A stretch of 64,000 nucleotides of DNA from positions 992,001 to 1,056,000 of the forward strand of contig CP150183.1 in assembly GCA_037965595.1 (NCBI GenBank), given 5' to 3'. Shown piece by piece: positions 52,949 to 61,174 of the stretch (its first letter is position 1; every line of letters begins with the position of its first letter). Below the pieces are notes generated by a model. That model worked only from the letters and a program-made list of their open reading frames with translations, ran no database searches and was not told where the DNA came from. The DNA comes from Alkalihalobacillus sp. FSL W8-0930. Lineage in GTDB: Bacteria > Bacillota > Bacilli > Bacillales > Bacillaceae_D. The translations under genes and the position numbers were made by a program.

Positions 52949-52975
52949 GTTGTTCTAGGATTCTCCTTTTTTGTT
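52932..52975 (+). terminator. Terminator after glsA
   Basis: AAAAGGAGAATCCTAG pairs with CTAGGATTCTCCTTTT, then TTTG; the stem overlaps the glsA stop and reaches the end of the convergent dehydrogenase gene. Confidence 0.93.
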
Positions 52976-53940
52976 TAATAACCCTTTTCATAATCAACAA
53001 CGTTAATCGTTGGTTTTTTGCCTTCTATATAATTCTTCAGGTTAGGTATGAAGATGTCCTGGATGACGCGCTCCTGGTAATGCTCTGTCGCCCCAGCCGT
53101 ATGTGGCGTAATGATGACTTCATCCATTTCCCAAAGTGGGCTGTCTTCTTCCAGAGGCTCTTTCTCAAATACATCGAGTCCGGCTCCAGCAATTTGTCCG
53201 GATGTTAAGGCGTCGACAAGGTCCGCTTCCTTTACAATTTCACCACGCCCAATGTTAATAAAGAATGCAGTTTCCTTCATGACATGGAATGCATCTTTAT
53301 CAAAGAGCTGATGTGTTTCCCGTGTTAAAGGAAGGGTGACGACAACGTAATCGCAAGCTGGTAGCATCTCTTGAAGTTGATCCGTTTTGTACATTGTATC
53401 TACATACTCATTTTCTTTTCCGGAGTGGCGCAGACCAAGCACATTCATTCCAAACGCTTTGGCAATTTTGGCTGTCTCTTCACCAATCGCACCAACACCA
53501 AGGATTCCAATTGTTTTTCCATGGATCTCAAGCTTTAGGCCTTCATTTTCCCATGATTTTGTTTGTTGATTGCGGACATAGGAATGAATTTTGCGAGTGA
53601 GTCCGAGCATTAAGGCAAAGATGGTTTCAGATATAGGGTAGGCATGCACACCGTTTGCGCTTGTTACAGTGATTCCGCCTTGATTCATTTCTTCAAGTGG
53701 TAAGTAATCCACTCCTGCACTCCAAGTCTGTAGCCATTCAAGCGAGCTTGGTTGATTGAAGTTTAAGTTCTTCAACTCTTTTTTCCAACCTACAATGACA
53801 CTTGCATCTTCAAGCTTAGATTCCCACTTCTCAGGATCTTTCCCGTAATCAATTGACCAATCAGGAGCGACTTCCTTAATTTGTTGAAGCGATTCCTCTG
53901 ATAAATTGTGTGTAATGACTAAATGTTTGGGTTGTGACAT
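52975..53940 (-). CDS. D-isomer-specific 2-hydroxyacid dehydrogenase
   Basis: 321 aa. NAD-binding GILGVGAIGEETAKIAKAFG, catalytic Arg in NIGRGEIVKEADL, Glu in LDVFEKEPLEEDSPLW and His in ITPHTAGATEHY. These match the family of D-3-phosphoglycerate dehydrogenase-like and phosphonate/glyoxylate reductases; substrate unknown. GGAGG precedes the ATG. Divergence from family length is small. Confidence 0.93.
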   Translation of the reverse strand: MSQPKHLVITHNLSEESLQQIKEVAPDWSIDYGKDPEKWESKLEDASVIVGWKKELKNLNFNQPSSLEWLQTWSAGVDYLPLEEMNQGGITVTSANGVHAYPISETIFALMLGLTRKIHSYVRNQQTKSWENEGLKLEIHGKTIGILGVGAIGEETAKIAKAFGMNVLGLRHSGKENEYVDTMYKTDQLQEMLPACDYVVVTLPLTRETHQLFDKDAFHVMKETAFFINIGRGEIVKEADLVDALTSGQIAGAGLDVFEKEPLEEDSPLWEMDEVIITPHTAGATEHYQERVIQDIFIPNLKNYIEGKKPTINVVDYEKGY

Positions 53941-54009
53941 TGTTAGTCCTCCGCATCTGCTTTTTTAGTTAGTGTACCAGAATAAACAGAGAATTTCGTT
54001 CATTTTACC

Positions 54010-55347
54010 TTAACCTACAAGTGGATTTCGTTTTATATAAAGAATAATAGTCGCTAAAACAAGCAGCTCGGCAATAGGAATAGCAAGCCAAACTCCATTC
54101 ACACCTAGTGCATAAGGGAGTGTGAACAAGATGATCAGCATAAATAAAATCTCGCGCGCAAACGTAATCCAGGTAGCCATTTTTACATTTCCAATAGATT
54201 GATAATAGGTCATCATGACAAAATTAGCTCCCATAAACAAATACGCAAAAAAGAATAAACGAATACCTGTTGTCGCTAGGCTTGTGACCGTTTCATCAAA
54301 ATCTCCAAAAATACTAACGATTGGTCGCGCGCCGAACTGACCTATTATGAAAAAGACTAGACCTGCTATGGCTGCCGTTCGAATAGCAATCTTAATTGTC
54401 TGCCGTTTGCGATCCTGTCTGCGTCCTCCATGATAATAACTAATCAATGGTTGAATGGCTGATCCCATTCCAAGGAACATCAGAAGCATAACACCATGTA
54501 CATAGTTTAAAACGGAGAAGGCGGCCACCCCGTCGGTTCCTGCCAACCTCTCTAATGTCACGTTGTGCGAAACGGTAAAGACAGAAATTCCGACCTCAGC
54601 AAGAAAGCTAGGGAATCCCAGCATGATAGCTTGAACAAGTAATGGTCGCTGTAAGCGAAACTTTACTAATTTTAGTTGATTATCTTTCCTGAAAAAGTGA
54701 AGGCTCAATACACCAATTCCAAGTGCTGCAGAAATAATTGTTCCATACGCTGCACCTGCAACTCCTAAGTTTAAAACGTATAAAATAATATAGTTCAAAA
54801 TAACGTTTGTCACAGCTGTCACAATTAAGGCGCTCATCGCAAGTGTTGGATTACGATCATTTCGAACAAACACACTTGTCGCATTCTCAACGGTAAAAAC
54901 AAAACCAAAGAGAAGCATGACGTTTAGATAGGCCGATGCGTAAGGGTATGTTTCTTCGTTAGCACCAAGGGCATATACAAGTGGTTCTCTGAAAATAAAT
55001 GCAATGATACCAATTACAAGCGTAGCAGAGAAGATCACAATCAGTGATTGAGTGAAAATGAATTGTGCCTTCTTAGGGTCTTTGGCACCCATAGCTTGTG
55101 AAAACAATGTTGCTCCACCAATTCCAATCCATAAAGACATCGCAACAAATACCGTATAAACGGGACCGGCAATCCCAACACCAGCAAGAGCCACTGGCCC
55201 AAGACGATTTCCGACCATGATTCCGTCGGCAACAAAGTTTAATGCCATGAGTAACATCCCAACAAGTGAAGGAACAAGATATTTTAAAAAGATCTTTCCA
55301 ACTGGTTGAGTGTCTAATGGATTCGTAAGTGTTTCTTGAGTAGTCAT
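54010..55347 (-). CDS. MATE-family multidrug efflux transporter (MepA-like)
   Basis: 445 aa from ATG 55347 (TGGAGATGC upstream; ATG 55368 also in frame), about 12 helices. ALNFVADGIMVGNRLGPVALAGVG in the first helices is the MATE signature; GLPSFLAEVGISVFTVSHNVTLERLAG repeats it in the second half. MATE proteins export cationic drugs against Na+ or H+. It lies downstream of and overlaps closely (26 nt) the TetR gene, so they form one operon under autoregulation. Confidence 0.93.
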   Translation of the reverse strand: MTTQETLTNPLDTQPVGKIFLKYLVPSLVGMLLMALNFVADGIMVGNRLGPVALAGVGIAGPVYTVFVAMSLWIGIGGATLFSQAMGAKDPKKAQFIFTQSLIVIFSATLVIGIIAFIFREPLVYALGANEETYPYASAYLNVMLLFGFVFTVENATSVFVRNDRNPTLAMSALIVTAVTNVILNYIILYVLNLGVAGAAYGTIISAALGIGVLSLHFFRKDNQLKLVKFRLQRPLLVQAIMLGFPSFLAEVGISVFTVSHNVTLERLAGTDGVAAFSVLNYVHGVMLLMFLGMGSAIQPLISYYHGGRRQDRKRQTIKIAIRTAAIAGLVFFIIGQFGARPIVSIFGDFDETVTSLATTGIRLFFFAYLFMGANFVMMTYYQSIGNVKMATWITFAREILFMLIILFTLPYALGVNGVWLAIPIAELLVLATIILYIKRNPLVG

Positions 55348-55373
55348 GTAAGCATCTCCATCATTCATTCAAT

Positions 55374-55949
55374 TTATTTAACGACACCACGCCAGAATAT
55401 TGACCATAATGCCTTTAACTTCATCAGAGCACGTTCCTTATTTCCATAAATTAATTCGATGAATATCGCATCGACCATTGATAAATAAGCTAATACACCT
55501 GATCTGGCATCTTTTATGTCCAAGAAACCTTCTGAAAGAGCTGTTTCAAATATAGGCATAAAAGCCTCCTCAAATCTTGATTCGTACTGGGCAACCTGAT
55601 GCATCACCTTTTCATACAAATGAGAAGGTGGGAAGAAGGAAATTCGCAGCCCAAATCGGTAGCTATCCTCTTCAGAAAAACGTCGAAGCAATAAGTAAAG
55701 ATGTTCTTCCAAAAGGTCATGCATTGAGAGGTCTTGATTCTGATCAATCCAGTTTACGAGAAACGACCAATCATTTTGTAAAGAATCTTCAAGTACCGTT
55801 AGAAAAAGATCATCCTTGTTTTTAAAATGTGTATAGATTGATTGCTTTTTAATGCCCACTTCATCAGCAATTTGGGCTAAAGAAGCACCTTCAAAACCAT
55901 TTTGTCCAAACGAAAACAAAGCAGCTTTTTTAATTTCATCAGCTGTCAT
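55374..55949 (-). CDS. TetR/AcrR-family regulator of the MATE operon
   Basis: 191 aa. N-terminal HTH: IKKAALFSFGQNGFEGASLAQIADEVGIKKQSIYTHFKNKDDLF (residues ~6-49). GGTGG precedes ATG 55949. A palindrome CGAACGTTCG centred at 55970 lies 15 nt upstream and is the likely operator. Expected to repress itself and the MATE exporter until a drug binds. Confidence 0.92.
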   Translation of the reverse strand: MTADEIKKAALFSFGQNGFEGASLAQIADEVGIKKQSIYTHFKNKDDLFLTVLEDSLQNDWSFLVNWIDQNQDLSMHDLLEEHLYLLLRRFSEEDSYRFGLRISFFPPSHLYEKVMHQVAQYESRFEEAFMPIFETALSEGFLDIKDARSGVLAYLSMVDAIFIELIYGNKERALMKLKALWSIFWRGVVK

Positions 55950-55962
55950 ACATTATCCACCT

Positions 55963-55978
55963 TCCGAACGTTCGTCAG
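55963..55978 (-). promoter_or_regulatory. TetR operator of the MATE operon
   Basis: CCGAACGTTCGTCAG contains the perfect 10-bp palindrome CGAACGTTCG. It lies just upstream of the regulator gene's ribosome site. Confidence 0.8.
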
Positions 55979-56032
55979 CTTATCCTAACAAAGATTTTTA
56001 TTCGTGTCTAGAATGAAAATGAGGGACCCTTT

Positions 56033-56048
56033 TGACACAAAATTGTCA
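56033..56048 (+). promoter_or_regulatory. TGACA-N6-TGTCA inverted repeat ahead of the tiny peptide gene
   Basis: TGACACAAAATTGTCA has 5-bp arms. A similar GTGAC-N6-GTCAC site precedes the ABC ATPase at 31737. The TTGACA of the left arm could also be a promoter -35. Confidence 0.45.
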
Positions 56049-56173
56049 CATTACAATATGGAAAAAGAAGGACTATTTCTACTATTTTTTTATTATACTA
56101 GTACTAGACAAAAATCGAGTTTCACAACATAAGAGAAGATAGAGAGAAAATAAGATTAGGAGGAATGAAAGAC

Positions 56174-56269
56174 GTGAAGGGCGGTCTCGGCATTAAAATT
56201 ATTTCAGCGGTATTTTTAGTTGGTGTAGTCGGAATGATGATCATGGCTAGCGTACAAGTATCTTCATAA
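56174..56269 (+). CDS. 31-aa membrane peptide, paralogue of the one at 58360
   Basis: GTG 56174, nine nt after AGGAGG, encodes MKGGLGIKIISAVFLVGVVG then MMIMASVQVSS; the in-frame ATG 56165 abuts the ribosome site. It is almost a single helix. It aligns without gaps to the peptide MRGSLGIKVISATFIIGVIS-MLLIAASVQA at 58360. A hairpin terminator follows. Not in any family I recognise. Two copies in one locus, one before a BceAB-type operon, suggest a dedicated small protein of that system. Confidence 0.7.
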   Translation: MKGGLGIKIISAVFLVGVVGMMIMASVQVSS

Positions 56270-56283
56270 GAAGATGATCATAT

Positions 56284-56327
56284 AAAGAGCTCCATGCGCT
56301 TGAATCAAGCGTTTGGGGCTCTTGTTT
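56284..56327 (+). terminator. Terminator after the tiny peptide gene
   Basis: AAGAGCTCCATGCGCTTG pairs with CAAGCGTTTGGGGCTCTT (imperfect), followed by GTTTGTTTT, 15 nt after the stop. Confidence 0.8.
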
Positions 56328-56423
56328 GTTTTGGACGTGGTATGAAGGTAGGAGTTAGTCAAGTCCATATTCATGTGTAAATTCCAACCACAAGGTATTG
56401 TTTTCGTTTGGTTTTATCTTTTG

Positions 56424-56467
56424 TTTTTTGGAGAAGAGGGAAGGGCCCTTCCCCCTTCTCCAAAAAA
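56424..56467 (-). terminator. Terminator inside the IS256-type element
   Basis: TTTTTTGGAGAAG...GGAAGGG pairs with CCCTTCC...CTTCTCCAAAAAA, a near-perfect ~20-bp stem downstream of the transposase gene. Confidence 0.88.
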
Positions 56468-56476
56468 CGGCCGTTC

Positions 56477-57667
56477 TCATGATGATGGGTTTACACTATC
56501 CTTAAAGATTAACTGTCGCTTTTTCATGGAGTCGGCTTCATCCATCAAAACTGCTCCTATGAGTCGGAAAGCCGATTGGGTATTTGGAAATATGCGAATG
56601 ACCCTTTCTCTTCTTCGTATTTCTTGATTCAATCTCTCGATTGAATTCGTTGTTCTTAAGAACACATGATAAGGATGAGGTTCATTCATGTATTGAATCG
56701 AATCATCAAATCCTTCTTCCAGCTTCACGATGGCCTTTTCTAATTTGGGATGATCTGCATATTTGGAAATAAATTGATCTTTAAATAGACGGGCATCTTT
56801 TGGGTTGATGGCTTGAAAAATTCGTTTAAGATCCAGCTTTACCTCATCCATATTATTCTTTGGAAGTGACTGAATGATGTTCTTCTTGAAATGAACCGTA
56901 CAGCGTTGCCAGGCTGTACCGATGAACTCTTTCTGAATGGCTTTTCTTAATCCAGCGTGCGCATCTGAGATCACTAATTTTGGAGACTGTAGGCCTCTAC
57001 CTTTTAACTGATCAAAGAACGCTTTCCACGCTTCAAAACTCTCTTCATGACTCACATTCAACCCTAGAATTTCCCGACTATGGTTTTCATTAATCGCTGT
57101 GGCTATGTAGACAGCTTTAGATACAACTTTATGGTGTTCACGCACCTTAATGTACATCGCATCTACAAACACATATGGATAATATTCGGTGTTAAGAGGA
57201 CGTTCAGCCCACTCGCGAACGAGTGGATCTAGCTTCTTGGTCAACGAAGAAACAAAGGATTTTGAGACGGTTTCTCCACAAAGCTCCTGAACGATATGAT
57301 TCACTCTGCGAGTAGAGACTCCGTTGACGAACATCTCAAGCATCGACATGATAAATGATTGATCACATCGTAAATACTTTTCAAAGATAGATGGCGAAAA
57401 CTCTCCACTTCGAGTGCGAGGGACACGGAGTTTCACGCGCCCGATTTGATACATCATCTCTCTCTCATAGTAGCCATTTCGATGGTCTTTTCGAAGATCT
57501 GAACGTTCATAATGATCTACTTGGAGATAATCATCTCGTTCTTTTTCCATGTATTCATTTAAAATTAAAACAATCATAGACTTCATAACAGGTTCAATGG
57601 AAGAATTCATTACGGATTCTTTTAAGGTATCCATATTTAGGTTAAACTGAAATTGAGTCATCATCAT
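56477..57667 (-). CDS. IS256-family (mutator-type) transposase
   Basis: 396 aa. DDE residues: D in VFVDAMYIKVREHHK, D in KLVISDAHAGLRKAI, E in NSIERLNQEIRRRERVIRIFPN, the IS256 signature; the CTVHFKKN Cys/His segment lies between. Full length, so probably functional. The first codons are ATG-ATG-ATG (MMMTQ). Confidence 0.96.
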   Translation of the reverse strand: MMMTQFQFNLNMDTLKESVMNSSIEPVMKSMIVLILNEYMEKERDDYLQVDHYERSDLRKDHRNGYYEREMMYQIGRVKLRVPRTRSGEFSPSIFEKYLRCDQSFIMSMLEMFVNGVSTRRVNHIVQELCGETVSKSFVSSLTKKLDPLVREWAERPLNTEYYPYVFVDAMYIKVREHHKVVSKAVYIATAINENHSREILGLNVSHEESFEAWKAFFDQLKGRGLQSPKLVISDAHAGLRKAIQKEFIGTAWQRCTVHFKKNIIQSLPKNNMDEVKLDLKRIFQAINPKDARLFKDQFISKYADHPKLEKAIVKLEEGFDDSIQYMNEPHPYHVFLRTTNSIERLNQEIRRRERVIRIFPNTQSAFRLIGAVLMDEADSMKKRQLIFKDSVNPSS

Positions 57668-57766
57668 TCTCCTTCACGTTTTGTTTTTATGGGTAAAAAC
57701 ATTGTGGTCGGAATGATGATGGCTTATTCTCTTTTACACAATTATATGGACTTAATCTAGGAGTTG

Positions 57767-58252
57767 GCTGTCGCGCACAGATGAGCCAAAGTCGCGCAAA
57801 AGGAGAGGAGGTCGCGCATACATGAGCCAAAGTCGCGCAAAAAGAGGGGAGGTCGCGCACACCTGAGTCAAAGTCGCGCAAAAAGGGTAGAGGTCGCGCA
57901 CAGATGAGGCAAAGTCGCGCAAAAAGAGGGTAGAGGTCGCGCATACATGAGCCAAAGTCGCGCAAAAAGAGGGTAGGCCGCGCACAGATAAGCCAAAGTC
58001 GCGCAAAAAAGGGAGAGGTCGCGCACACCTGAGTCAAAGTCGCGCAAAAAAGGGAGAGGTCGCGCACATCTGAGTCAAAGTCGCACAAAAAGGGTAGAGG
58101 TCGCGCACACCTGAGTCAAAGTCGCGCAAAAAGAGGGTAGGCCGCGCACAGATGAGCCAAAGTCGCGCAAAAAAGGGAGAGGTCGCGCACACCTAATCCA
58201 AAGTCGCGCAAAAAGAGAGGAGGTCGCGCACACTTGAGCCAACCTCGCGCCT
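57767..58252 (+). repeat. Tandem array, ~41-bp unit, about 12 copies
   Basis: The unit gtcgcgcacacctgagtcaa-a gtcgcgcaaaaagggtagag recurs ~12 times with phase slips of 0-2 bp. Each unit is two ~20-bp halves, both starting GTCGCGCA. Minus-strand frames through it are repeat artefacts. It precedes the second tiny peptide gene and abuts the IS256 target site. Confidence 0.92.
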
Positions 58253-58359
58253 CTTCCCATGCTTACACCTCTGTAAGGTTCTTGAAAGTATAATCGATAG
58301 GTGCAGAGTGGTTTGCTTCTTATACTAGAGGTATACTAAGTGAACAGGAGATGGACTGA

Positions 58360-58452
58360 ATGAGGGGAAGTCTAGGAATTAAAGTAATATCAGCGACATT
58401 TATTATTGGGGTTATCAGTATGCTATTGATTGCAGCGAGCGTTCAGGCTTAA
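58360..58452 (+). CDS. 30-aa membrane peptide directly before the BceAB-like operon
   Basis: ATG 58360 (AGGAG 9 nt upstream) encodes MRGSLGIKVISATFIIGVIS-MLLIAASVQA, one hydrophobic helix with a basic N-terminus. It ends 15 nt before the ATPase gene, with no terminator between, so they are cotranscribed. It is a paralogue of the peptide at 56174 (identical or conservative at most positions). Possible roles: transporter subunit, kinase modulator or leader. No known family. Confidence 0.75.
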   Translation: MRGSLGIKVISATFIIGVISMLLIAASVQA

Positions 58453-58467
58453 GAGGAGGAAAGTAAG

Positions 58468-59238
58468 ATGCTAACAGTGAGCCATGTTTCCAAAATGTAT
58501 AGTGGAAAGGTTGCTTATCGTGCGCTTGAGGATGTTTCATTTGATGTGGGTGACGGGGAATATGTTGGGATTATGGGACCCTCTGGTAGTGGGAAAACGA
58601 CTCTTCTCAATATCATGTCAACGATTGATTCACCCACTTCAGGCTCGATCCAATTGGATGGAGAGACGCCTCATGCATTAAATGAAAAGCAGCTGGCTTC
58701 CTTTCGGGCGAGAAAGCTGGGATTTGTGTTTCAAAACTTTCAACTGCTTGATACGCTAACAGTGGAAGAAAATATGGTCCTGCCTCTTACGCTTGACGGA
58801 GGTCACTCCATTCAAGAAATGCAAAGTCGGATTCAGCAATTGGCAAAGAAACTTGGAATTCATGAAATTCTTGATAAACGGATCTATGAGTTATCAGGTG
58901 GACAAATTCAGCGCACGGCGATTGGACGGGCTTTAATACATAAACCGAAGCTTTTGCTGGCAGATGAGCCTACGGGAAATTTAGATTCCAGGGCAACAAG
59001 TGATGTCATGGAGCTTTTACATAAGATGAATAAGGAAGAGAAGACAACCATTCTGATGGTGACACATGACCCAGTTGTCGCGAGTTACTGTGATCGGATT
59101 TTATTTATTAAGGATGGTCAGCTGTTTAACGAATTATATAAGGGGGAGCATCGGGAATCCTTTTATCAAAATATTGTTCAGGTTCTTTCATTGATGGGAG
59201 GAGACAATCGTGACCTTTCGTCAGTTCGCCTACCGTAA
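58468..59238 (+). CDS. BceA/YxdL-type ABC transporter ATPase
   Basis: 256 aa. Walker A GPSGSGKTT (37-45), signature LSGGQIQR, Walker B LADEPTGNLDS and switch THDP. The C-terminal ~20 residues extend as in BceA. Close order and overlap with a BceB-type permease, a regulator and a kinase make this a bacitracin/peptide-antibiotic detoxification module. AGAGGAGGAAAGTAAG precedes the ATG. Confidence 0.95.
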   Translation: MLTVSHVSKMYSGKVAYRALEDVSFDVGDGEYVGIMGPSGSGKTTLLNIMSTIDSPTSGSIQLDGETPHALNEKQLASFRARKLGFVFQNFQLLDTLTVEENMVLPLTLDGGHSIQEMQSRIQQLAKKLGIHEILDKRIYELSGGQIQRTAIGRALIHKPKLLLADEPTGNLDSRATSDVMELLHKMNKEEKTTILMVTHDPVVASYCDRILFIKDGQLFNELYKGEHRESFYQNIVQVLSLMGGDNRDLSSVRLP

Positions 59239-61150
59239 TATTATTCGCAACAAACGAACGTACTCTGCTTTTTTACTTAGCTGTGCGTTTTCTGTGTTTG
59301 TATTTTTTGTGTATGCTGTATTTGTGTTTCATCCGAGTGTTGGTGAAGGATTGATTACAGAGGTTGCAGTTGTTGGTATGACCGTGTCTCTTTATGTAAT
59401 CTTTGGATTTTCGTTCTTATTTGTGCTGTATTCAATGGGCACGTTTTTAACATCAAGGAAACAGGAATTTGGCATTCTGGTGCTACATGGCTTAACGAAA
59501 AAAAAGCTAAGGCAGCTGCTTTTTTTTGAAAGCTGTTTAATTGGATTTGGGGCGATCTTGATCGGAGTAAGTGTTGGGCTAGCGTTTGAAAAGCTGTTTC
59601 TAATGGCGATTAGCAACGTCATACTGTTGGACCATATGCCGTTTTACATGCCGTGGAGTGCGCTTGGATTAACAGTCTGTGTCTTTATATTGTTATTTGC
59701 AAGTATTTCATATTTTACGTCCTTTATCGTGCGGACCACAAAGGTTCGTGAGTTGCTTCAAGGGAAGGAAAGGCCTGAATCTTTTCCAATTGCCTCTCCA
59801 TTTCTTAGCATCCTCGCGCTCGTTTTAATTGGTGGAGGATATCTTCTGGCGTTTACCGCCGAATCAGAGCAAGTGGTTGTTCGCTTTTTCCCAGTAACGT
59901 TGATGGTGGTTGTAGGTACCTATTTCTTCTTTACGCAGCTAAGTGTATTCGTTATGAGGCGACTTCAACAGAACCCGAGGAAACATTGGAAAAGTTATAA
60001 GTTAATTAGTCGATCTAATTTAATTTATCGATTGAAGGATCATTCACGTGTGTTCTTTCTAGTTTCTATAATTTCGACAATCGCTATTTGTGCAACTGGG
60101 ACGATTGCTACCTTTGGAACAACAATGGATCGTGAGTTTGAACAGCCGATGGCGATGACATATATCAGTCTAGATCAAATGGATGCGAATCAAGTTCGAC
60201 AGCAGTTATCTGAGGAATTAATGGAGAAGCAGATAGACTATCAAGAAACGAGCCTCACGTTAAAAGAGACAGAAGGCAAACTTCAGAGCTCTGAATGGGA
60301 AGTGGACTATGCTTATGATTATACTCTAGTTTCGTTATCAGATTTTAATCAGCTTGCGAGTATGTTAAACCTTCCAAAACTTGATTTAACCGATCAACAA
60401 GTGCAACCACTAGCTACTCATGAGGGGGAATGGGAAAATAGAAGAGAGGAAGAAACATTACGTTTCGAGGGACAACCTCCCTTAGTTATAGAGGATATGT
60501 ACCCTTATCAAGTGTTTGGTACTTCCTATTTCTTGAGCGTTAATCCTGTGGTGGTATCAGATTCTGTTTATAATGACGTTCAAAGGTTTAAAGAACAGTT
60601 TTTTGTCGGTTACGCAATCGCTGATTGGGAGAGGACAGAGTTAATAGGACGAGATTTATACGAAAACGAATTGCAACTGGAACGTGCGTACTTTCAGGAT
60701 AGGAGTAACCCTGTTCCAACCTTTAGCTTCCATTCAAGTGGACTCTTTTATTTACAAGCAAGTAGCCTGTACCAGACCACGTTACTGATCGGCTCGGTGA
60801 TAGGAATAGTCTTTTTTATCGCAACGGGGAGTTTCCTTTATTATCGTTTGTATACCTATTTACCAAGAGACGCTGAGCGGTTTATTATTTTAAGGAAACT
60901 AGGATTTACATTTAAACAGATCAATCGTGTCGTGACAACCGAGATGAGTTTGTTATTTTTTATCCCATTTGCTTTATCACTTATTCATGCGAGTGTTGCG
61001 TTTGTAGCACTACAATCGATGTATGTACAAAGAGTGAATATTTCCCATCAGATACTTCTAGTTATTGCTGGATTTGTAGCTGCACAGGTGATTTATTTTC
61101 TATTAATGCGCAAGCAATACATTCAGAATTTACGCCAGCTCATAGAATAA
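59210..61150 (+). CDS. BceB-type ABC transporter permease
   Basis: 646 aa, the BceB/YvcS/YxdM length. Ten helices in the expected pattern: one N-terminal, three (~55-160), two (~200-250, around PVTLMVVVGTYFFFTQL), one (~285), then a large external domain (~310-530) and three C-terminal helices. FtsX coupling helices occur at SRKQEFGILVLHGLTKKKL and RFIILRKLGFTFKQI. It starts at GTG 59210 with GGGAGGAGAC, 29 nt inside the ATPase gene. It senses and expels or frees antibiotic-lipid complexes, such as bacitracin or lantibiotics; the target is unknown. Confidence 0.95.
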   Translation: MTFRQFAYRNIIRNKRTYSAFLLSCAFSVFVFFVYAVFVFHPSVGEGLITEVAVVGMTVSLYVIFGFSFLFVLYSMGTFLTSRKQEFGILVLHGLTKKKLRQLLFFESCLIGFGAILIGVSVGLAFEKLFLMAISNVILLDHMPFYMPWSALGLTVCVFILLFASISYFTSFIVRTTKVRELLQGKERPESFPIASPFLSILALVLIGGGYLLAFTAESEQVVVRFFPVTLMVVVGTYFFFTQLSVFVMRRLQQNPRKHWKSYKLISRSNLIYRLKDHSRVFFLVSIISTIAICATGTIATFGTTMDREFEQPMAMTYISLDQMDANQVRQQLSEELMEKQIDYQETSLTLKETEGKLQSSEWEVDYAYDYTLVSLSDFNQLASMLNLPKLDLTDQQVQPLATHEGEWENRREEETLRFEGQPPLVIEDMYPYQVFGTSYFLSVNPVVVSDSVYNDVQRFKEQFFVGYAIADWERTELIGRDLYENELQLERAYFQDRSNPVPTFSFHSSGLFYLQASSLYQTTLLIGSVIGIVFFIATGSFLYYRLYTYLPRDAERFIILRKLGFTFKQINRVVTTEMSLLFFIPFALSLIHASVAFVALQSMYVQRVNISHQILLVIAGFVAAQVIYFLLMRKQYIQNLRQLIE

Positions 61151-61174
61151 CCATAGGTCAGGAGGCGAGCAAAC

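Larger units (their letters stand above)
56357..57757 (-). mobile_element. IS256-family insertion sequence, complete
   Basis: 1401 bp. Ends AGTCAAGTCCATATTCATGT and, reversed, GATTAAGTCCATATAATTGT are imperfect inverted repeats ~25 bp long. The 8-bp target TAGGAGTT is duplicated at 56349-56356 and 57758-57765. A 22-bp-arm palindrome (56424-56467) with a T-run terminates the transposase transcript. The element lies at the left edge of the 41-bp tandem array and separates it from the tiny peptide gene. Confidence 0.95.

Noticed and set aside
57767-58252. CRISPR array
   Set aside because: Both the 20-bp halves and the segments between them are conserved; there are no unique spacers and no cas genes. 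The same applies to the arrays at 22838 and 38330.
57687-58260. Three minus-strand frames rich in Arg/Asp/Cys/Phe
   Set aside because: They exist only because the ~41-bp array lacks stops in some phases; no start signals and pure repeat composition.
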